From contig NZ_VLPK01000003.1 in the NCBI RefSeq assembly GCF_007558865.1, positions 248,001 through 312,000 on the forward strand: 64,000 bases of DNA, given 5' to 3'. The first letter of the stretch is position 1; the number at the start of each line of letters is the position of its first letter. Both the position numbers and the translations under genes were made by a program. Positions 8,386 to 17,004 of the stretch are shown here, piece after piece. The notes under the pieces were generated by a model. That model did no database searches and had not been told where the DNA came from. It saw only the letters and a list, made by a program, of their open reading frames with translations. This DNA is from Mucilaginibacter corticis. GTDB taxonomy: Bacteria > Bacteroidota > Bacteroidia > Sphingobacteriales > Sphingobacteriaceae.

Positions 8386-10524
8386 ATGTCTAACAAAAAG
8401 AAACACAGCGCAACAATAAATACGGTACTCACCCAAATGGTACTTGATATTTTTGAGCAAAATGGCAATACACCACTTAATTACAAACAGGTATCGGCAA
8501 AATTGAACGTGCGCGATCCTGATGCAAAATATACCATACTTGATATTTTAAAAGAAGAAGCATTTAAGCAAACCTTAAAAGAAGTATCTCCCGGCAAATT
8601 CCAACTCATCGAGCTTAAAACCTTTGTTGAAGGCAAGGTCGACCTGACCAATGATGGTTCTGCCTTTATTGTTACGGACGACCCTGACGAGAGCGATATA
8701 TTCGTCGCCCCGCGAAAACTAAGAAACGCACTAAACGGCGACCGCGTTAAGGTTTATGTTTATGCTAAAAGCAAAGGCAAGCGCCAGGAAGGCGAAGTGA
8801 TAGAAATACTGCAGCGCGCTAAAATGGAGTTCACAGGTATTGTGAAACTATCAGACAGGTACGCGTTCTTCATCCCAGACGACCGCAAGATGATGCACGA
8901 CATCTTTATCCCCATGGGCGAGCTTAATGGTGCAAAGAACGGCATCAAGGCAGTCGCTGAAATTACCGACTGGCCGGCACAGGCTAAAAACCCAGTAGGC
9001 CGCATCAAACACATTTTGGGTAATCAAGGCGAGAATGATACCGAAATGAATGCTATTCTCGCTGAGTATGGGTTCCCTTTATCTTTCCCTGCCGAAGTTG
9101 AGCATGATGCAGAAGCGATAGCCGCGGATATAACCCCACAGGAGATTGCCAAACGAAGAGATTTCAGGGACGTCATTACTTTTACCATCGACCCGTTTGA
9201 TGCCAAAGATTTTGACGATGCGATATCTTTTAAAATATTGGATAACGGCAATTACGAGGTCGGTGTACATATTGCGGACGTATCGCATTATATCATTCCG
9301 GATTCGGCCCTGGATAAGGAAGCCTTTGATCGCGGAACATCAGTTTACCTGGTTGACAGGGTTATACCAATGTTGCCGGAGCGGTTGTCAAACGGTTTAT
9401 GTTCTCTACGGCCTAATGAGGATAAGCTATGCTTTGCCGCCGTATTTGAGCTGGATGAAAAAGCAAATATCATTACCGAATGGTTTGGTAAAACAGTGAT
9501 CAATTCTAACAGGCGTTTTACTTACGAAGAAGCACAGGAAGTTATTGAAACCAAGCAGGGAGATTACACCAGTGAAATTTTAAAACTAAACGAGCTGGCT
9601 TACATCCTGCGCGACCGTAAATTTAAAAATGGCGCCATCAGCTTTGAAACCACCGAGGTTAAGTTTATACTGGATGATAAAGGTAAACCTACCGGCGTTT
9701 ACGTAAAAGAGCGTAAAGACGCACATAAGCTGATCGAAGACTTTATGCTTTTGGCTAACCGTAAGGTAGCCGAGTTTGTGAGCAAAAAAGGCAAGGGCAA
9801 ACAGAAATATACATTTGTATACCGTGCGCACGACGCGCCAAAACCTGACGCTATTGCCAGTTTCGCTAATTTTGCCTCAAGATTTGGTTATAAGATCAAT
9901 ACAAAATCTGACAAGGAAACTGCCAAATCCCTCAACTTTTTAATGGAGGATGTGGAAGGCAAAAAAGAGCAAAACGTGTTGACACACCTGGCTATCCGCT
10001 CGATGGCTAAGGCTATCTATACCACAAAAACAAGCAGCCACTATGGTTTGGCGTTTGATCATTATACACACTTCACCTCTCCCATCCGCCGTTACCCGGA
10101 TGTGATGGTGCACCGTTTATTGCAACATTATTTGGATGGCGGCCAATCTGTCAATGCAGAGCATTACGAGAAATTGTGCCAGCATTCATCACAAATGGAG
10201 AAAAAAGCTGCCGATGCAGAACGCGCATCTGTCAAATACAAACAGGCTGAATTTTTGAAAGACCAGGTAGGTAATGTCTACAGTGGCGTTATCTCGGGCG
10301 TTACAGAATGGGGTATGTATGTAGAGATCATTGAAAATAAATGCGAGGGCATGATCAGGCTGCGTGATATCTCTGATGATTTTTATACTTTAGACGAGAA
10401 AAATTATGCGATCATCGGCCAGCGCAAAAAGAAAGTTTACCAATTGGGTGATGAAGTGCAAATACGCGTTAAAAACGTCGACCTGACTAAAAAGCAGATT
10501 GATTTTTCGCTGGTACAGGATTAA
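8386..10524 (+). CDS. rnr: ribonuclease R
   Basis: 712 residues in the RNase R/VacB layout: an N-terminal helix-turn-helix-like region, cold-shock domains (about 70-220), the RNB catalytic domain and a C-terminal S1 domain (GNVYSGVISGVTEWGMYVE, about 625 onward). The catalytic acidic cluster is seen in DPFDAKDFDDAIS near residue 270, followed by HIADVSHY. The enzyme processively degrades structured RNA 3' to 5'. A polyprenyl diphosphate synthase follows after 21 bp, probably in the same transcript. The basic C-terminal tail of the E. coli enzyme is absent. Confidence 0.95.
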   Translation: MSNKKKHSATINTVLTQMVLDIFEQNGNTPLNYKQVSAKLNVRDPDAKYTILDILKEEAFKQTLKEVSPGKFQLIELKTFVEGKVDLTNDGSAFIVTDDPDESDIFVAPRKLRNALNGDRVKVYVYAKSKGKRQEGEVIEILQRAKMEFTGIVKLSDRYAFFIPDDRKMMHDIFIPMGELNGAKNGIKAVAEITDWPAQAKNPVGRIKHILGNQGENDTEMNAILAEYGFPLSFPAEVEHDAEAIAADITPQEIAKRRDFRDVITFTIDPFDAKDFDDAISFKILDNGNYEVGVHIADVSHYIIPDSALDKEAFDRGTSVYLVDRVIPMLPERLSNGLCSLRPNEDKLCFAAVFELDEKANIITEWFGKTVINSNRRFTYEEAQEVIETKQGDYTSEILKLNELAYILRDRKFKNGAISFETTEVKFILDDKGKPTGVYVKERKDAHKLIEDFMLLANRKVAEFVSKKGKGKQKYTFVYRAHDAPKPDAIASFANFASRFGYKINTKSDKETAKSLNFLMEDVEGKKEQNVLTHLAIRSMAKAIYTTKTSSHYGLAFDHYTHFTSPIRRYPDVMVHRLLQHYLDGGQSVNAEHYEKLCQHSSQMEKKAADAERASVKYKQAEFLKDQVGNVYSGVISGVTEWGMYVEIIENKCEGMIRLRDISDDFYTLDEKNYAIIGQRKKKVYQLGDEVQIRVKNVDLTKKQIDFSLVQD

Positions 10525-10545
10525 TTGCTCCTGTAAACTATAACT

Positions 10546-11520
10546 ATGAGAAAACTACAAGATCTACAACTACTGATTGACGAAGCGGTAACTAATCTCC
10601 GATACCCGGCTTATCCTGCCGAGTTGTATGAGCCAATTCAATATATTTTAAGCATGGGCGGCAAACGCATGCGCCCTGCCCTGCTTTTAATGGCTTGCGA
10701 TCTGTTTGGCGGTGACGTAGAGAACGCCGTATTGCCCGCGTTGGCTATAGAGGTATTTCATAATTTCACCCTGATGCATGATGATATCATGGATAACGCG
10801 CCTTTGCGTCGTGGCAAGGTAACCGTGCATGAAAAGTGGAATAAAAACGCTGCCATCCTATCCGGCGATGTGATGCTGATACAAGGCTACAAGTTGATGA
10901 TGAACGTTGAGGACAGGCTATTGCGGGTAATATTAAACATATTTAATGATACCGCCGTAGGCGTGTGCGAGGGCCAGCAGTTAGACATGGACTTTGAAAC
11001 CCGCAGTGATGTAAAAATAGACGAATATATTTACATGATCCGCCTTAAAACAGCGGTGGTATTGGGCGGCGCTTTAAAAATAGGATCGATAATTGGCGGC
11101 GCTGAAATAAAAGACGCAGAATTGATAGCTGAATTTGGCGAGAACCTGGGCTTGGCTTTTCAATTGCAGGATGACCTTTTAGACGTTTATGGCTCGCCCG
11201 AAAAATTTGGTAAACAGGTTGGCGGTGATATCATCTCCAACAAAAAGACCTTCCTGCTGCTCAAATCGCTTGAACTGGCAAATGCAGATCAGGTTGCCGA
11301 ACTGAATAAATGGATCGACGCCAAACAATTTGATAACCAGGAAAAGGTAAAAGCGGTTACTACGATTTACAACGATCTGCAGGTAAAAGATCATGCGGAA
11401 ACTGCCATGCAAACCTATGCAGAAAAAGCTTTTGACGCGCTTGAAAAGATCAATCTACCTGAACAGAACAAACAATACCTGCGCAAATTTGCAGACAGTT
11501 TGATGGTAAGGGAATATTAG
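10546..11520 (+). CDS. polyprenyl diphosphate synthase
   Basis: 324 residues of the trans-isoprenyl diphosphate synthase family. The first aspartate-rich motif is LMHDDIMDNAPLRRG near residue 80 and the second is QLQDDLLDVYG near 210; both bind Mg-diphosphate. GGKRMRPALLLMA is the conserved N-terminal block. It condenses IPP with allylic diphosphates in the cytoplasm; the chain length cannot be read from sequence alone, and long-chain quinone side chains or farnesyl/geranylgeranyl products are all possible. It lies 21 bp after rnr. The isoprenoid pathway gene dxr is elsewhere in the window. Confidence 0.88.
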   Translation: MRKLQDLQLLIDEAVTNLRYPAYPAELYEPIQYILSMGGKRMRPALLLMACDLFGGDVENAVLPALAIEVFHNFTLMHDDIMDNAPLRRGKVTVHEKWNKNAAILSGDVMLIQGYKLMMNVEDRLLRVILNIFNDTAVGVCEGQQLDMDFETRSDVKIDEYIYMIRLKTAVVLGGALKIGSIIGGAEIKDAELIAEFGENLGLAFQLQDDLLDVYGSPEKFGKQVGGDIISNKKTFLLLKSLELANADQVAELNKWIDAKQFDNQEKVKAVTTIYNDLQVKDHAETAMQTYAEKAFDALEKINLPEQNKQYLRKFADSLMVREY

Positions 11521-11609
11521 AACTGCTTAGTATCAGCTTTTTTACAGCGGTGGTATTGCCTTATGCCGATAATAATCAGCATATTTAGGTAATCCAATAT
11601 AACCTGTGT

Positions 11610-13151
11610 ATGAAAGCTTTTAAGCTATCGCCGGTCAATAGCCTTGCCGGTAATAACTCACGACGCATATTTTTAAAAAACGGAGCCGTGTTAAGTTTGG
11701 CTTTAGCGGGCAACCCGTTGCTGAAATTATCCTCTGTCGTTGCAGCAAATCCGGCCAAGGATTATATAAACGGGTTGCAAGTCGGCATGGCATCATTTGC
11801 TGACGAGGGCATAGATACCGTATTGGATACCTTACAAAAACGCGGCGCTATCAACACCATATTTCTGAATACTTTTACTTATGGCGATGGTTTATCGGGT
11901 CGCCAGGTAAGCGGGCAACCATTTCCTGACCATGGGCCGCAGGAACCTGATAAAAATTATCATGGTGGTAATTATGCCATTCCCAATATCAAATACTATC
12001 AAAACACAGTTTTAAAGGATACCCGGTCGCCGGAATATGGCAATCGCGATTTAGTTGCCGAAGTGATAAAAGGTGCACATAAACGCGGCATGAAAGTTTT
12101 TGCCACTATTGAAGACCAATGGCGCGACGATGTACCCGGAATAGACGAGTGCCATGAAGTTGACCTTATGGGTCGTAAAGCAAAGACAACCTGTTTGTTT
12201 AATCCAAACGTTCGTGAGTTTTGGACGGCACTGGCTACAGACACTTGCGCCAGTTATGATTTGGATGGCATTGTGTTCTTCAATGAGCGTAGCGGCCCGT
12301 TATTGAATGCATTAGGAGCCAGCCATTTGGTTGGCAATGTTGATCCGTCAAAATCTACCTGTTTTTGCGAATATCACCAGGCAGCAGCTAAGGCGAAGGG
12401 CATCAGCTTTGAACGGACAAAAGAAGGTTATCTTAAACTAAATGAATTTGCAAAAGCCTGTAAAGCCGACCAACGCCCAAGCGATGGGTATTATGTGGAA
12501 TTTCAGCGTATCATGCTTGAATATCCGGAAATAGTTGCCTGGGACAGGTTATTCGACTTTGGCAAGCACCAAATTGTTGACGACGTTTACAAAGCCGTAA
12601 AAGCGTTGAATAAAAAGCAATTGGTTGGTTTACATATTGAGCACGTTAATTCATTCAATCCCTTTTTCCGCGCTACAAGGGATTATGAAGATCTGGCTAA
12701 ACGGGTTGATTTTTTGAAGATAGTAGTTTATAATAATTGCGGCGGAGAGCGTTACCAGCATTTTATTAAAAACATCCACTCAACCATGTTTAAAGATATC
12801 CCGCTGGATGAATTAATGCGCTTTAACAACCATTTGCTTGGTTATGGGCCAAGTGAAGCATCATATGAAGGCCTGCCAAAAGCTGGCCTATCTCCTGATT
12901 ACGTTTATCGCGAAACGCAAAGAGCTTTAAATGGGGTAAAAAATAAATGCCTGATCCTGCCCGGCATCGATATTGGTATCCCGGTAGGTAAAGATAGCCG
13001 AAAGCAATCGCCTGACGATGTATACCAGGCTACTATGGCTGCTTATAAAGCCGGCGCAAACGGCATAATATTGTCGCGTAAATACTCTGAAATGAACTTA
13101 AACTTAATTGATGCAGCGGGTCGTGCAATCAGCGAAGCGACAAAAGGTTAA
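11610..13151 (+). CDS. Tat-exported TIM-barrel-like protein, putative glycoside hydrolase
   Basis: 513 residues. The N-terminus NSRRIFLKNGAVLSLALAG is a twin-arginine signal. The mature part begins with GLQVGMASFADEGIDTVLDTL and has a barrel-like alternation (LVAEVIKGAHKRGMKVFATIEDQW, YDLDGIVFFNERSG, KLVGLHIEHVNSFNP, GANGIILSRKYSEM) reminiscent of glycoside-hydrolase-like families; FFNERSG contains a candidate acidic residue. No family can be assigned firmly. The next gene, 15 bp downstream, is a Tat-exported GH92, so the pair probably acts on the same glycan outside the cytoplasm. Confidence 0.6.
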   Translation: MKAFKLSPVNSLAGNNSRRIFLKNGAVLSLALAGNPLLKLSSVVAANPAKDYINGLQVGMASFADEGIDTVLDTLQKRGAINTIFLNTFTYGDGLSGRQVSGQPFPDHGPQEPDKNYHGGNYAIPNIKYYQNTVLKDTRSPEYGNRDLVAEVIKGAHKRGMKVFATIEDQWRDDVPGIDECHEVDLMGRKAKTTCLFNPNVREFWTALATDTCASYDLDGIVFFNERSGPLLNALGASHLVGNVDPSKSTCFCEYHQAAAKAKGISFERTKEGYLKLNEFAKACKADQRPSDGYYVEFQRIMLEYPEIVAWDRLFDFGKHQIVDDVYKAVKALNKKQLVGLHIEHVNSFNPFFRATRDYEDLAKRVDFLKIVVYNNCGGERYQHFIKNIHSTMFKDIPLDELMRFNNHLLGYGPSEASYEGLPKAGLSPDYVYRETQRALNGVKNKCLILPGIDIGIPVGKDSRKQSPDDVYQATMAAYKAGANGIILSRKYSEMNLNLIDAAGRAISEATKG

Positions 13152-13166
13152 AAGATATAAACCATA

Positions 13167-15479
13167 ATGAAAGAAGAAAATAAAGACGGATTATCGCGTC
13201 GTAAATTTATGCAAGCCGGTGGCTTAATTGCTGCTGCTGCAGCAATACCAACGCAACTAAAAGCATCAACAGATAAAACAAACGAAACAGAATCAATAGC
13301 TGCGCCTGAGGAAGATTTCCTGCAATATATTGACCCGACAATAGGCAATATAGCGCCCCTGCTTAACACAAACCGGCCCGTGGTGCATCTACCCAACCAA
13401 ATGGTTCGAACGCATCCAAGGCGGCAGGATTATTTGGATGATCAGATCACAGGTTTCCCGTTGCTGTCCTTAAATGTTATCACGCCGCAAACCATCTTTT
13501 CAGTACGCCCGGCAAAAGGCCGTTTAGACGATTCGGCGTGGAACGACCGCATGACCTATGACCATGATATGGAAATCACCAAACCCTGGTATTATTCTAC
13601 CATGCTAATAGAAAAAGGTATTCGTGTGGAGAATACGGTTAGCAAAAAAGGCGGGATTTATCGTTTTACTTTCCCAAAGGGCGTCGAAAAACATCTACTC
13701 CTCACCCATTGCTATGATAATGGGCTTTATGATGTTACCGATAATACCATAAGCGGAACTGAATTTGTAAACGATGCCATACATTCGCAAAAAGGTAAGG
13801 CTTACATGTATGCAGAATTTTCAGGACAACCTAAAAGTGCCAAGTCAGAAGGTGATAAAGATTGGGGTAAATACACAGTCCAGGGAGCATTAGCTACACC
13901 TAAAATGATGGATGGGAAAAAGGTGGCTATGAGCTACTCTAAATCTGATCCTGACCAGGTAGAGTTTCGTTTTGCGGTTTCATTTGTCAGCATTGAACAG
14001 GCTAAAGCGAATTACGTGAAAGAAATTGCAGGACTAACCTTTGATCAATTGGCAGAAAAAGGAAAAGCTGTCTGGAAAAAGACCATAAACCAAATAAAGG
14101 TTGAAGGTGGCACTGCCGGTCAGCGACGTACTTTCTATACTGCATTGTATCGCAGCTATGTGAGGATGGTTGATATCAATGAGTACGGCAAGTATTACAG
14201 TGGTTATGATGATAAAGTACATGATGATAAACGCGCTATGTATACCGAAGATTATACCTGGGGCGATTACATTGCGCAACATCCGTTAAGAGCGTTGCTA
14301 AATCCGGAACAGGAAGGCGATATGCTGCAATCTTACGTAAATATGTACGAGCAAAGCGGCTGGGTTCCGGAGTATCCAAAGGTGTATGGCGACAGGCCGG
14401 GTATGTTTGGCTTCTACTCGGCAGTGATGTTTTTGGATGGGTATCGTAAAGGCATCCGCAACTTCGATGCTAAGAAAGCACTAGAAGGCATGCTTAAAAA
14501 TGCCGAACAGGCTACCATGCTGGCCTCAACCAATGGGCCTAAAGGCGCGCTTGAAGACTTTTATCACGAAAAAGGTTATTATCCTGCCTTGCGCATTGGC
14601 GAAACTGAAAGCGATCCGTTTGCCAAACAACATCACAGTGCACGTTCTGCGGTAGCTGTAACATTGGCTGCCAGCTATAACGATTGGGCGGTAGCACAAC
14701 TGGCCAAAGAGTTAGGGAATGATGAAGTTTATAAGCGCTATTTACCTAAAACCCTCAATTACAAAAACCTTTGGAGCAAAGATAAAATGTTATTTATGCC
14801 TAAGGACGATAAAGGTGAATGGGTAGACATTGATCCTAAAATGCAAGGACAGTCTTATTATAACGAAAACAACGGCTACACTTATAAATGGGGTGTACAA
14901 CACGACATACCGGGTTTAATTGAATTAATGGGTGGTCAGGATAAATTTGAAGCAGAACTGGATCAGCTCTTTCGTGAAGGTTTGGGCACAAGCCGTGCAG
15001 CATTTTTAAATAAGTTTCCGGACATGACTTCGCTGATAGGCCAGTTCTCTATGGGTAACCAATGTTCGTTTCAGATCCCGTACCTTTTTAATTACACTAA
15101 AAACCCATGGAAAACACAAAAATGGACAAGGTTTATACTTGATGTTTATTTTAAAGATAACGTTTTGGGTGTAGCCGGCGACGAAGATGGAGGTTCCATG
15201 TCATCAGTAGTTGTATTTGCGTCAATGGGTTTCTTCCCTGTTCAGCCCGGATCACCAACGTATACCATTACAAGCCCGGTGTTTAGCAAGGTTACTATCG
15301 ACCTGCATAACGGCAAGACCTTTACATTGATTGCTAAAGGAGCATCAAAGACTAAGAAATACATCCAGTCGGCCAATATGAATGGCAAAAAATTAGATAA
15401 ACTGTGGTTTTCGCATCAGGATTTAATAAGCGGCGGTACTTTGGTTTTAGAAATGGGCGAAATGCCGGTACAGGCGTAA
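13167..15479 (+). CDS. GH92-family glycosidase, Tat-exported
   Basis: 770 residues. LSRRKFMQAGGLIAAAAAI is a twin-arginine signal. The body matches the GH92 alpha-mannosidase family: the DYTWGDYIAQHPL block (the family's SWDTYRTxHPL), WVPEYP, YKWGVQHDIPGLIELMGG and GDEDGGSMSSVVVFASMGFFPV, the last holding the acidic residues used as base. GH92 enzymes are calcium-dependent exo-mannosidases. Differences from the usual pattern stand out: GNQCSFQIPYLFNY where GNEPSHHxxYLYNY is typical, and loss of the early GH92 TVGP-like entry block. Substrate specificity may therefore be altered. It follows the TIM-barrel gene by 15 bp. Confidence 0.8.
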   Translation: MKEENKDGLSRRKFMQAGGLIAAAAAIPTQLKASTDKTNETESIAAPEEDFLQYIDPTIGNIAPLLNTNRPVVHLPNQMVRTHPRRQDYLDDQITGFPLLSLNVITPQTIFSVRPAKGRLDDSAWNDRMTYDHDMEITKPWYYSTMLIEKGIRVENTVSKKGGIYRFTFPKGVEKHLLLTHCYDNGLYDVTDNTISGTEFVNDAIHSQKGKAYMYAEFSGQPKSAKSEGDKDWGKYTVQGALATPKMMDGKKVAMSYSKSDPDQVEFRFAVSFVSIEQAKANYVKEIAGLTFDQLAEKGKAVWKKTINQIKVEGGTAGQRRTFYTALYRSYVRMVDINEYGKYYSGYDDKVHDDKRAMYTEDYTWGDYIAQHPLRALLNPEQEGDMLQSYVNMYEQSGWVPEYPKVYGDRPGMFGFYSAVMFLDGYRKGIRNFDAKKALEGMLKNAEQATMLASTNGPKGALEDFYHEKGYYPALRIGETESDPFAKQHHSARSAVAVTLAASYNDWAVAQLAKELGNDEVYKRYLPKTLNYKNLWSKDKMLFMPKDDKGEWVDIDPKMQGQSYYNENNGYTYKWGVQHDIPGLIELMGGQDKFEAELDQLFREGLGTSRAAFLNKFPDMTSLIGQFSMGNQCSFQIPYLFNYTKNPWKTQKWTRFILDVYFKDNVLGVAGDEDGGSMSSVVVFASMGFFPVQPGSPTYTITSPVFSKVTIDLHNGKTFTLIAKGASKTKKYIQSANMNGKKLDKLWFSHQDLISGGTLVLEMGEMPVQA

Positions 15480-15528
15480 TATAACCAAACGCCATACTGA
15501 ACAAATTCGGTATTACGTTTAAACGATA

Positions 15529-15553
15529 AAGCCCGTATCAATGATACGGGCTT
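15529..15553. terminator. bidirectional terminator between GH92 and rpmA
   Basis: AAGCCCGTATC/GATACGGGCTT forms an 11-bp stem with a 3-base loop between convergent genes and is followed by T-rich sequence on the plus strand. Confidence 0.8.
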
Positions 15554-15577
15554 CTTATATTTTGAGTAGTAATCTGA

Positions 15578-16021
15578 TTACTCAGCAGCCGGAGCTTCTT
15601 CAGCGTCAGCAGCTTTTTTCTTTGGAGCAGCTTTCTTTTTTGGAGCTTCTTCAGCAGGAGCAGCAGTTTCTGCTACAACTTCAGGAGCAACTTCAGCAAC
15701 AGGTGCTGTTTTAACTTCTGCTTTTGCTTTTGGTGCCGGAGCTGCATCTTCTGCTACAGGTGCAGTTGCAAAAGGAATTACAGAAACGTATGAACGGTTA
15801 TCTGCTTTCTTTTTGAAAACTACTTCGCCTGCTGCTAAAGCAAATAAAGTGTGATCTTTACCGATACCTACGTTAAGGCCCGGATTGTGTTTGGTACCAC
15901 GCTGACGTACGATGATGTTACCTGCAATTGCCGGCTGACCACCAAATATCTTGATACCTAAACGTTTGCTATGTGACTCGCGGCCGTTTCTTGAACTACC
16001 GGCCCCTTTTTTGTGTGCCAT
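15578..16021 (-). CDS. rpmA: 50S ribosomal protein L27 with a long disordered C-terminal tail
   Basis: The first 85 or so residues are a normal bL27 (MAHKKGAGSSRNGRESHSKRLG, then GGQPAIAGNIIVRQRGTKHNPG), whose N-terminal arm reaches the peptidyl-transferase centre. Typical bL27 ends near residue 85, but this protein has 147 residues. The extra 60 are almost entirely Ala, Pro, Glu, Lys and Val, with runs such as APKKKAAPKKKAADAEEAPA. No frameshift or stop separates tail from core. rplU lies 47 bp upstream on the same strand, so the two are co-transcribed from the promoter at 16412-16442. Confidence 0.95.
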   Translation of the reverse strand: MAHKKGAGSSRNGRESHSKRLGIKIFGGQPAIAGNIIVRQRGTKHNPGLNVGIGKDHTLFALAAGEVVFKKKADNRSYVSVIPFATAPVAEDAAPAPKAKAEVKTAPVAEVAPEVVAETAAPAEEAPKKKAAPKKKAADAEEAPAAE

Positions 16022-16068
16022 TTCTTATATTTTTATGAAACTTAAAAAGTTTCGTTTTAAAAATCTGA

Positions 16069-16377
16069 TTATAAAGTTATACCGGTGATCTCGATCTTGG
16101 TAAATTGCTGACGGTGACCGTTTTTCTTTTTGTAACCTTTTCTTCTTTTCTTTTTGAAGATAATTACTTTATCACCTTTTAAATGAGACAGGATCTTAGC
16201 CGATACCTTTGCGCCGTTCAAATCAGTTCCTAATTTGAAAGCACCTTCGTTTTCTGCTAACAACACATTGTCAAATTCAATACTAGCGCCCTCGTCACCT
16301 TGTAATCTGTGTACAAAGATCTGCTGGTCTTTAGCAACTTTAAATTGCTGTCCTGCTATACTTACTATTGCGTACAT
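16069..16377 (-). CDS. rplU: 50S ribosomal protein L21
   Basis: 102 residues, full length for bL21: MYAIVSIAGQQFKVAKDQ at the start and the basic KVIIFKKKRRKGYKKKNGHRQ block that binds 23S rRNA. It is first in an rplU-rpmA operon, the usual order, and its promoter is clear. Confidence 0.97.
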   Translation of the reverse strand: MYAIVSIAGQQFKVAKDQQIFVHRLQGDEGASIEFDNVLLAENEGAFKLGTDLNGAKVSAKILSHLKGDKVIIFKKKRRKGYKKKNGHRQQFTKIEITGITL

Positions 16378-16411
16378 GGTTTGTTAATTAATGTTTTTAA
16401 AATTCGAGGTG

Positions 16412-16442
16412 CAAATATAGGTATTACATTTTCAATATGCAA
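16412..16442 (-). promoter_or_regulatory. rplU-rpmA promoter
   Basis: On the minus strand TTG (16442-16440), 20 bp, then TATATTTG (16419-16412) gives a textbook Bacteroidota -33/-7 pair, 35 bp before the rplU ATG. Confidence 0.75.
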
Positions 16443-16450
16443 CACGCCTT

Positions 16451-16954
16451 TTATTTTTTCTCGTTTTGCTCTTCAGTTGAAATAACCTGCAAAATTTCTT
16501 TTATCAGCCCCTGGTTAGCGTCTATCAAACGCTGGTCGCCAACAAAGTTTGCATCAAATACCACTTTTTTACTTTTGCGTTTGTATTTAAACTCAATGAT
16601 GTAACGCACCGGTTTAGGGCCTGTTTTTATGCTGTCGCCGGTTTCATCCGCAGGGAAATCCCAAAAACCCAGATCAGCAGCTTTACGGTGCAGGTAAAGC
16701 AGATCTTTTTCGTTAAGGTGCAAATGAATTTTAACCAGCGAGTCGCGATTATTCAGGTATTGATAATTGCCTGTTTTAGAGTCGTACTTGTTTAACAAAC
16801 TATCACGATCGCCGTACTGAATGCTCATTGAATCAAACTCCACAAATTTATACGGTGCATTTTTTAGCATATGCCCGTAATAATATAAACAGTAAAAAAG
16901 AAATGGAAGGATAACGCTTAGCGCCAGGAATATTCGTTTTGATCTTGAAAGCAT
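16451..16954 (-). CDS. membrane-anchored protein of unknown function
   Basis: 167 residues. One N-terminal hydrophobic segment (residues 8-27, FLALSVILPFLFYCLYYYG) acts as an anchor or uncleaved signal; the rest is hydrophilic and mixed alpha/beta, with NEKDLLYLHRKAADLGFWDFP and YIIEFKYKRKSKKVVFDANF. No catalytic motif is recognised. It stands alone between the ribosomal operon and the symporter gene, the repeat array at 16963 lying just upstream of its start codon. Confidence 0.6.
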   Translation of the reverse strand: MLSRSKRIFLALSVILPFLFYCLYYYGHMLKNAPYKFVEFDSMSIQYGDRDSLLNKYDSKTGNYQYLNNRDSLVKIHLHLNEKDLLYLHRKAADLGFWDFPADETGDSIKTGPKPVRYIIEFKYKRKSKKVVFDANFVGDQRLIDANQGLIKEILQVISTEEQNEKK

Positions 16955-16962
16955 GGGTGTTA

Positions 16963-17002
16963 ATTATGGAATTATTGAGTTATCGAGTTAATGAATTATT
17001 GA
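16963..17002. repeat. five tandem degenerate octamers
   Basis: ATTATGGA, ATTATTGA, GTTATCGA, GTTAATGA and ATTATTGA follow one another exactly every 8 bp. The array fills almost the whole gap between the symporter stop codon and the ATG of the next gene. It has no inverted arm. Confidence 0.7.
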
Positions 17003-17004
17003 TT

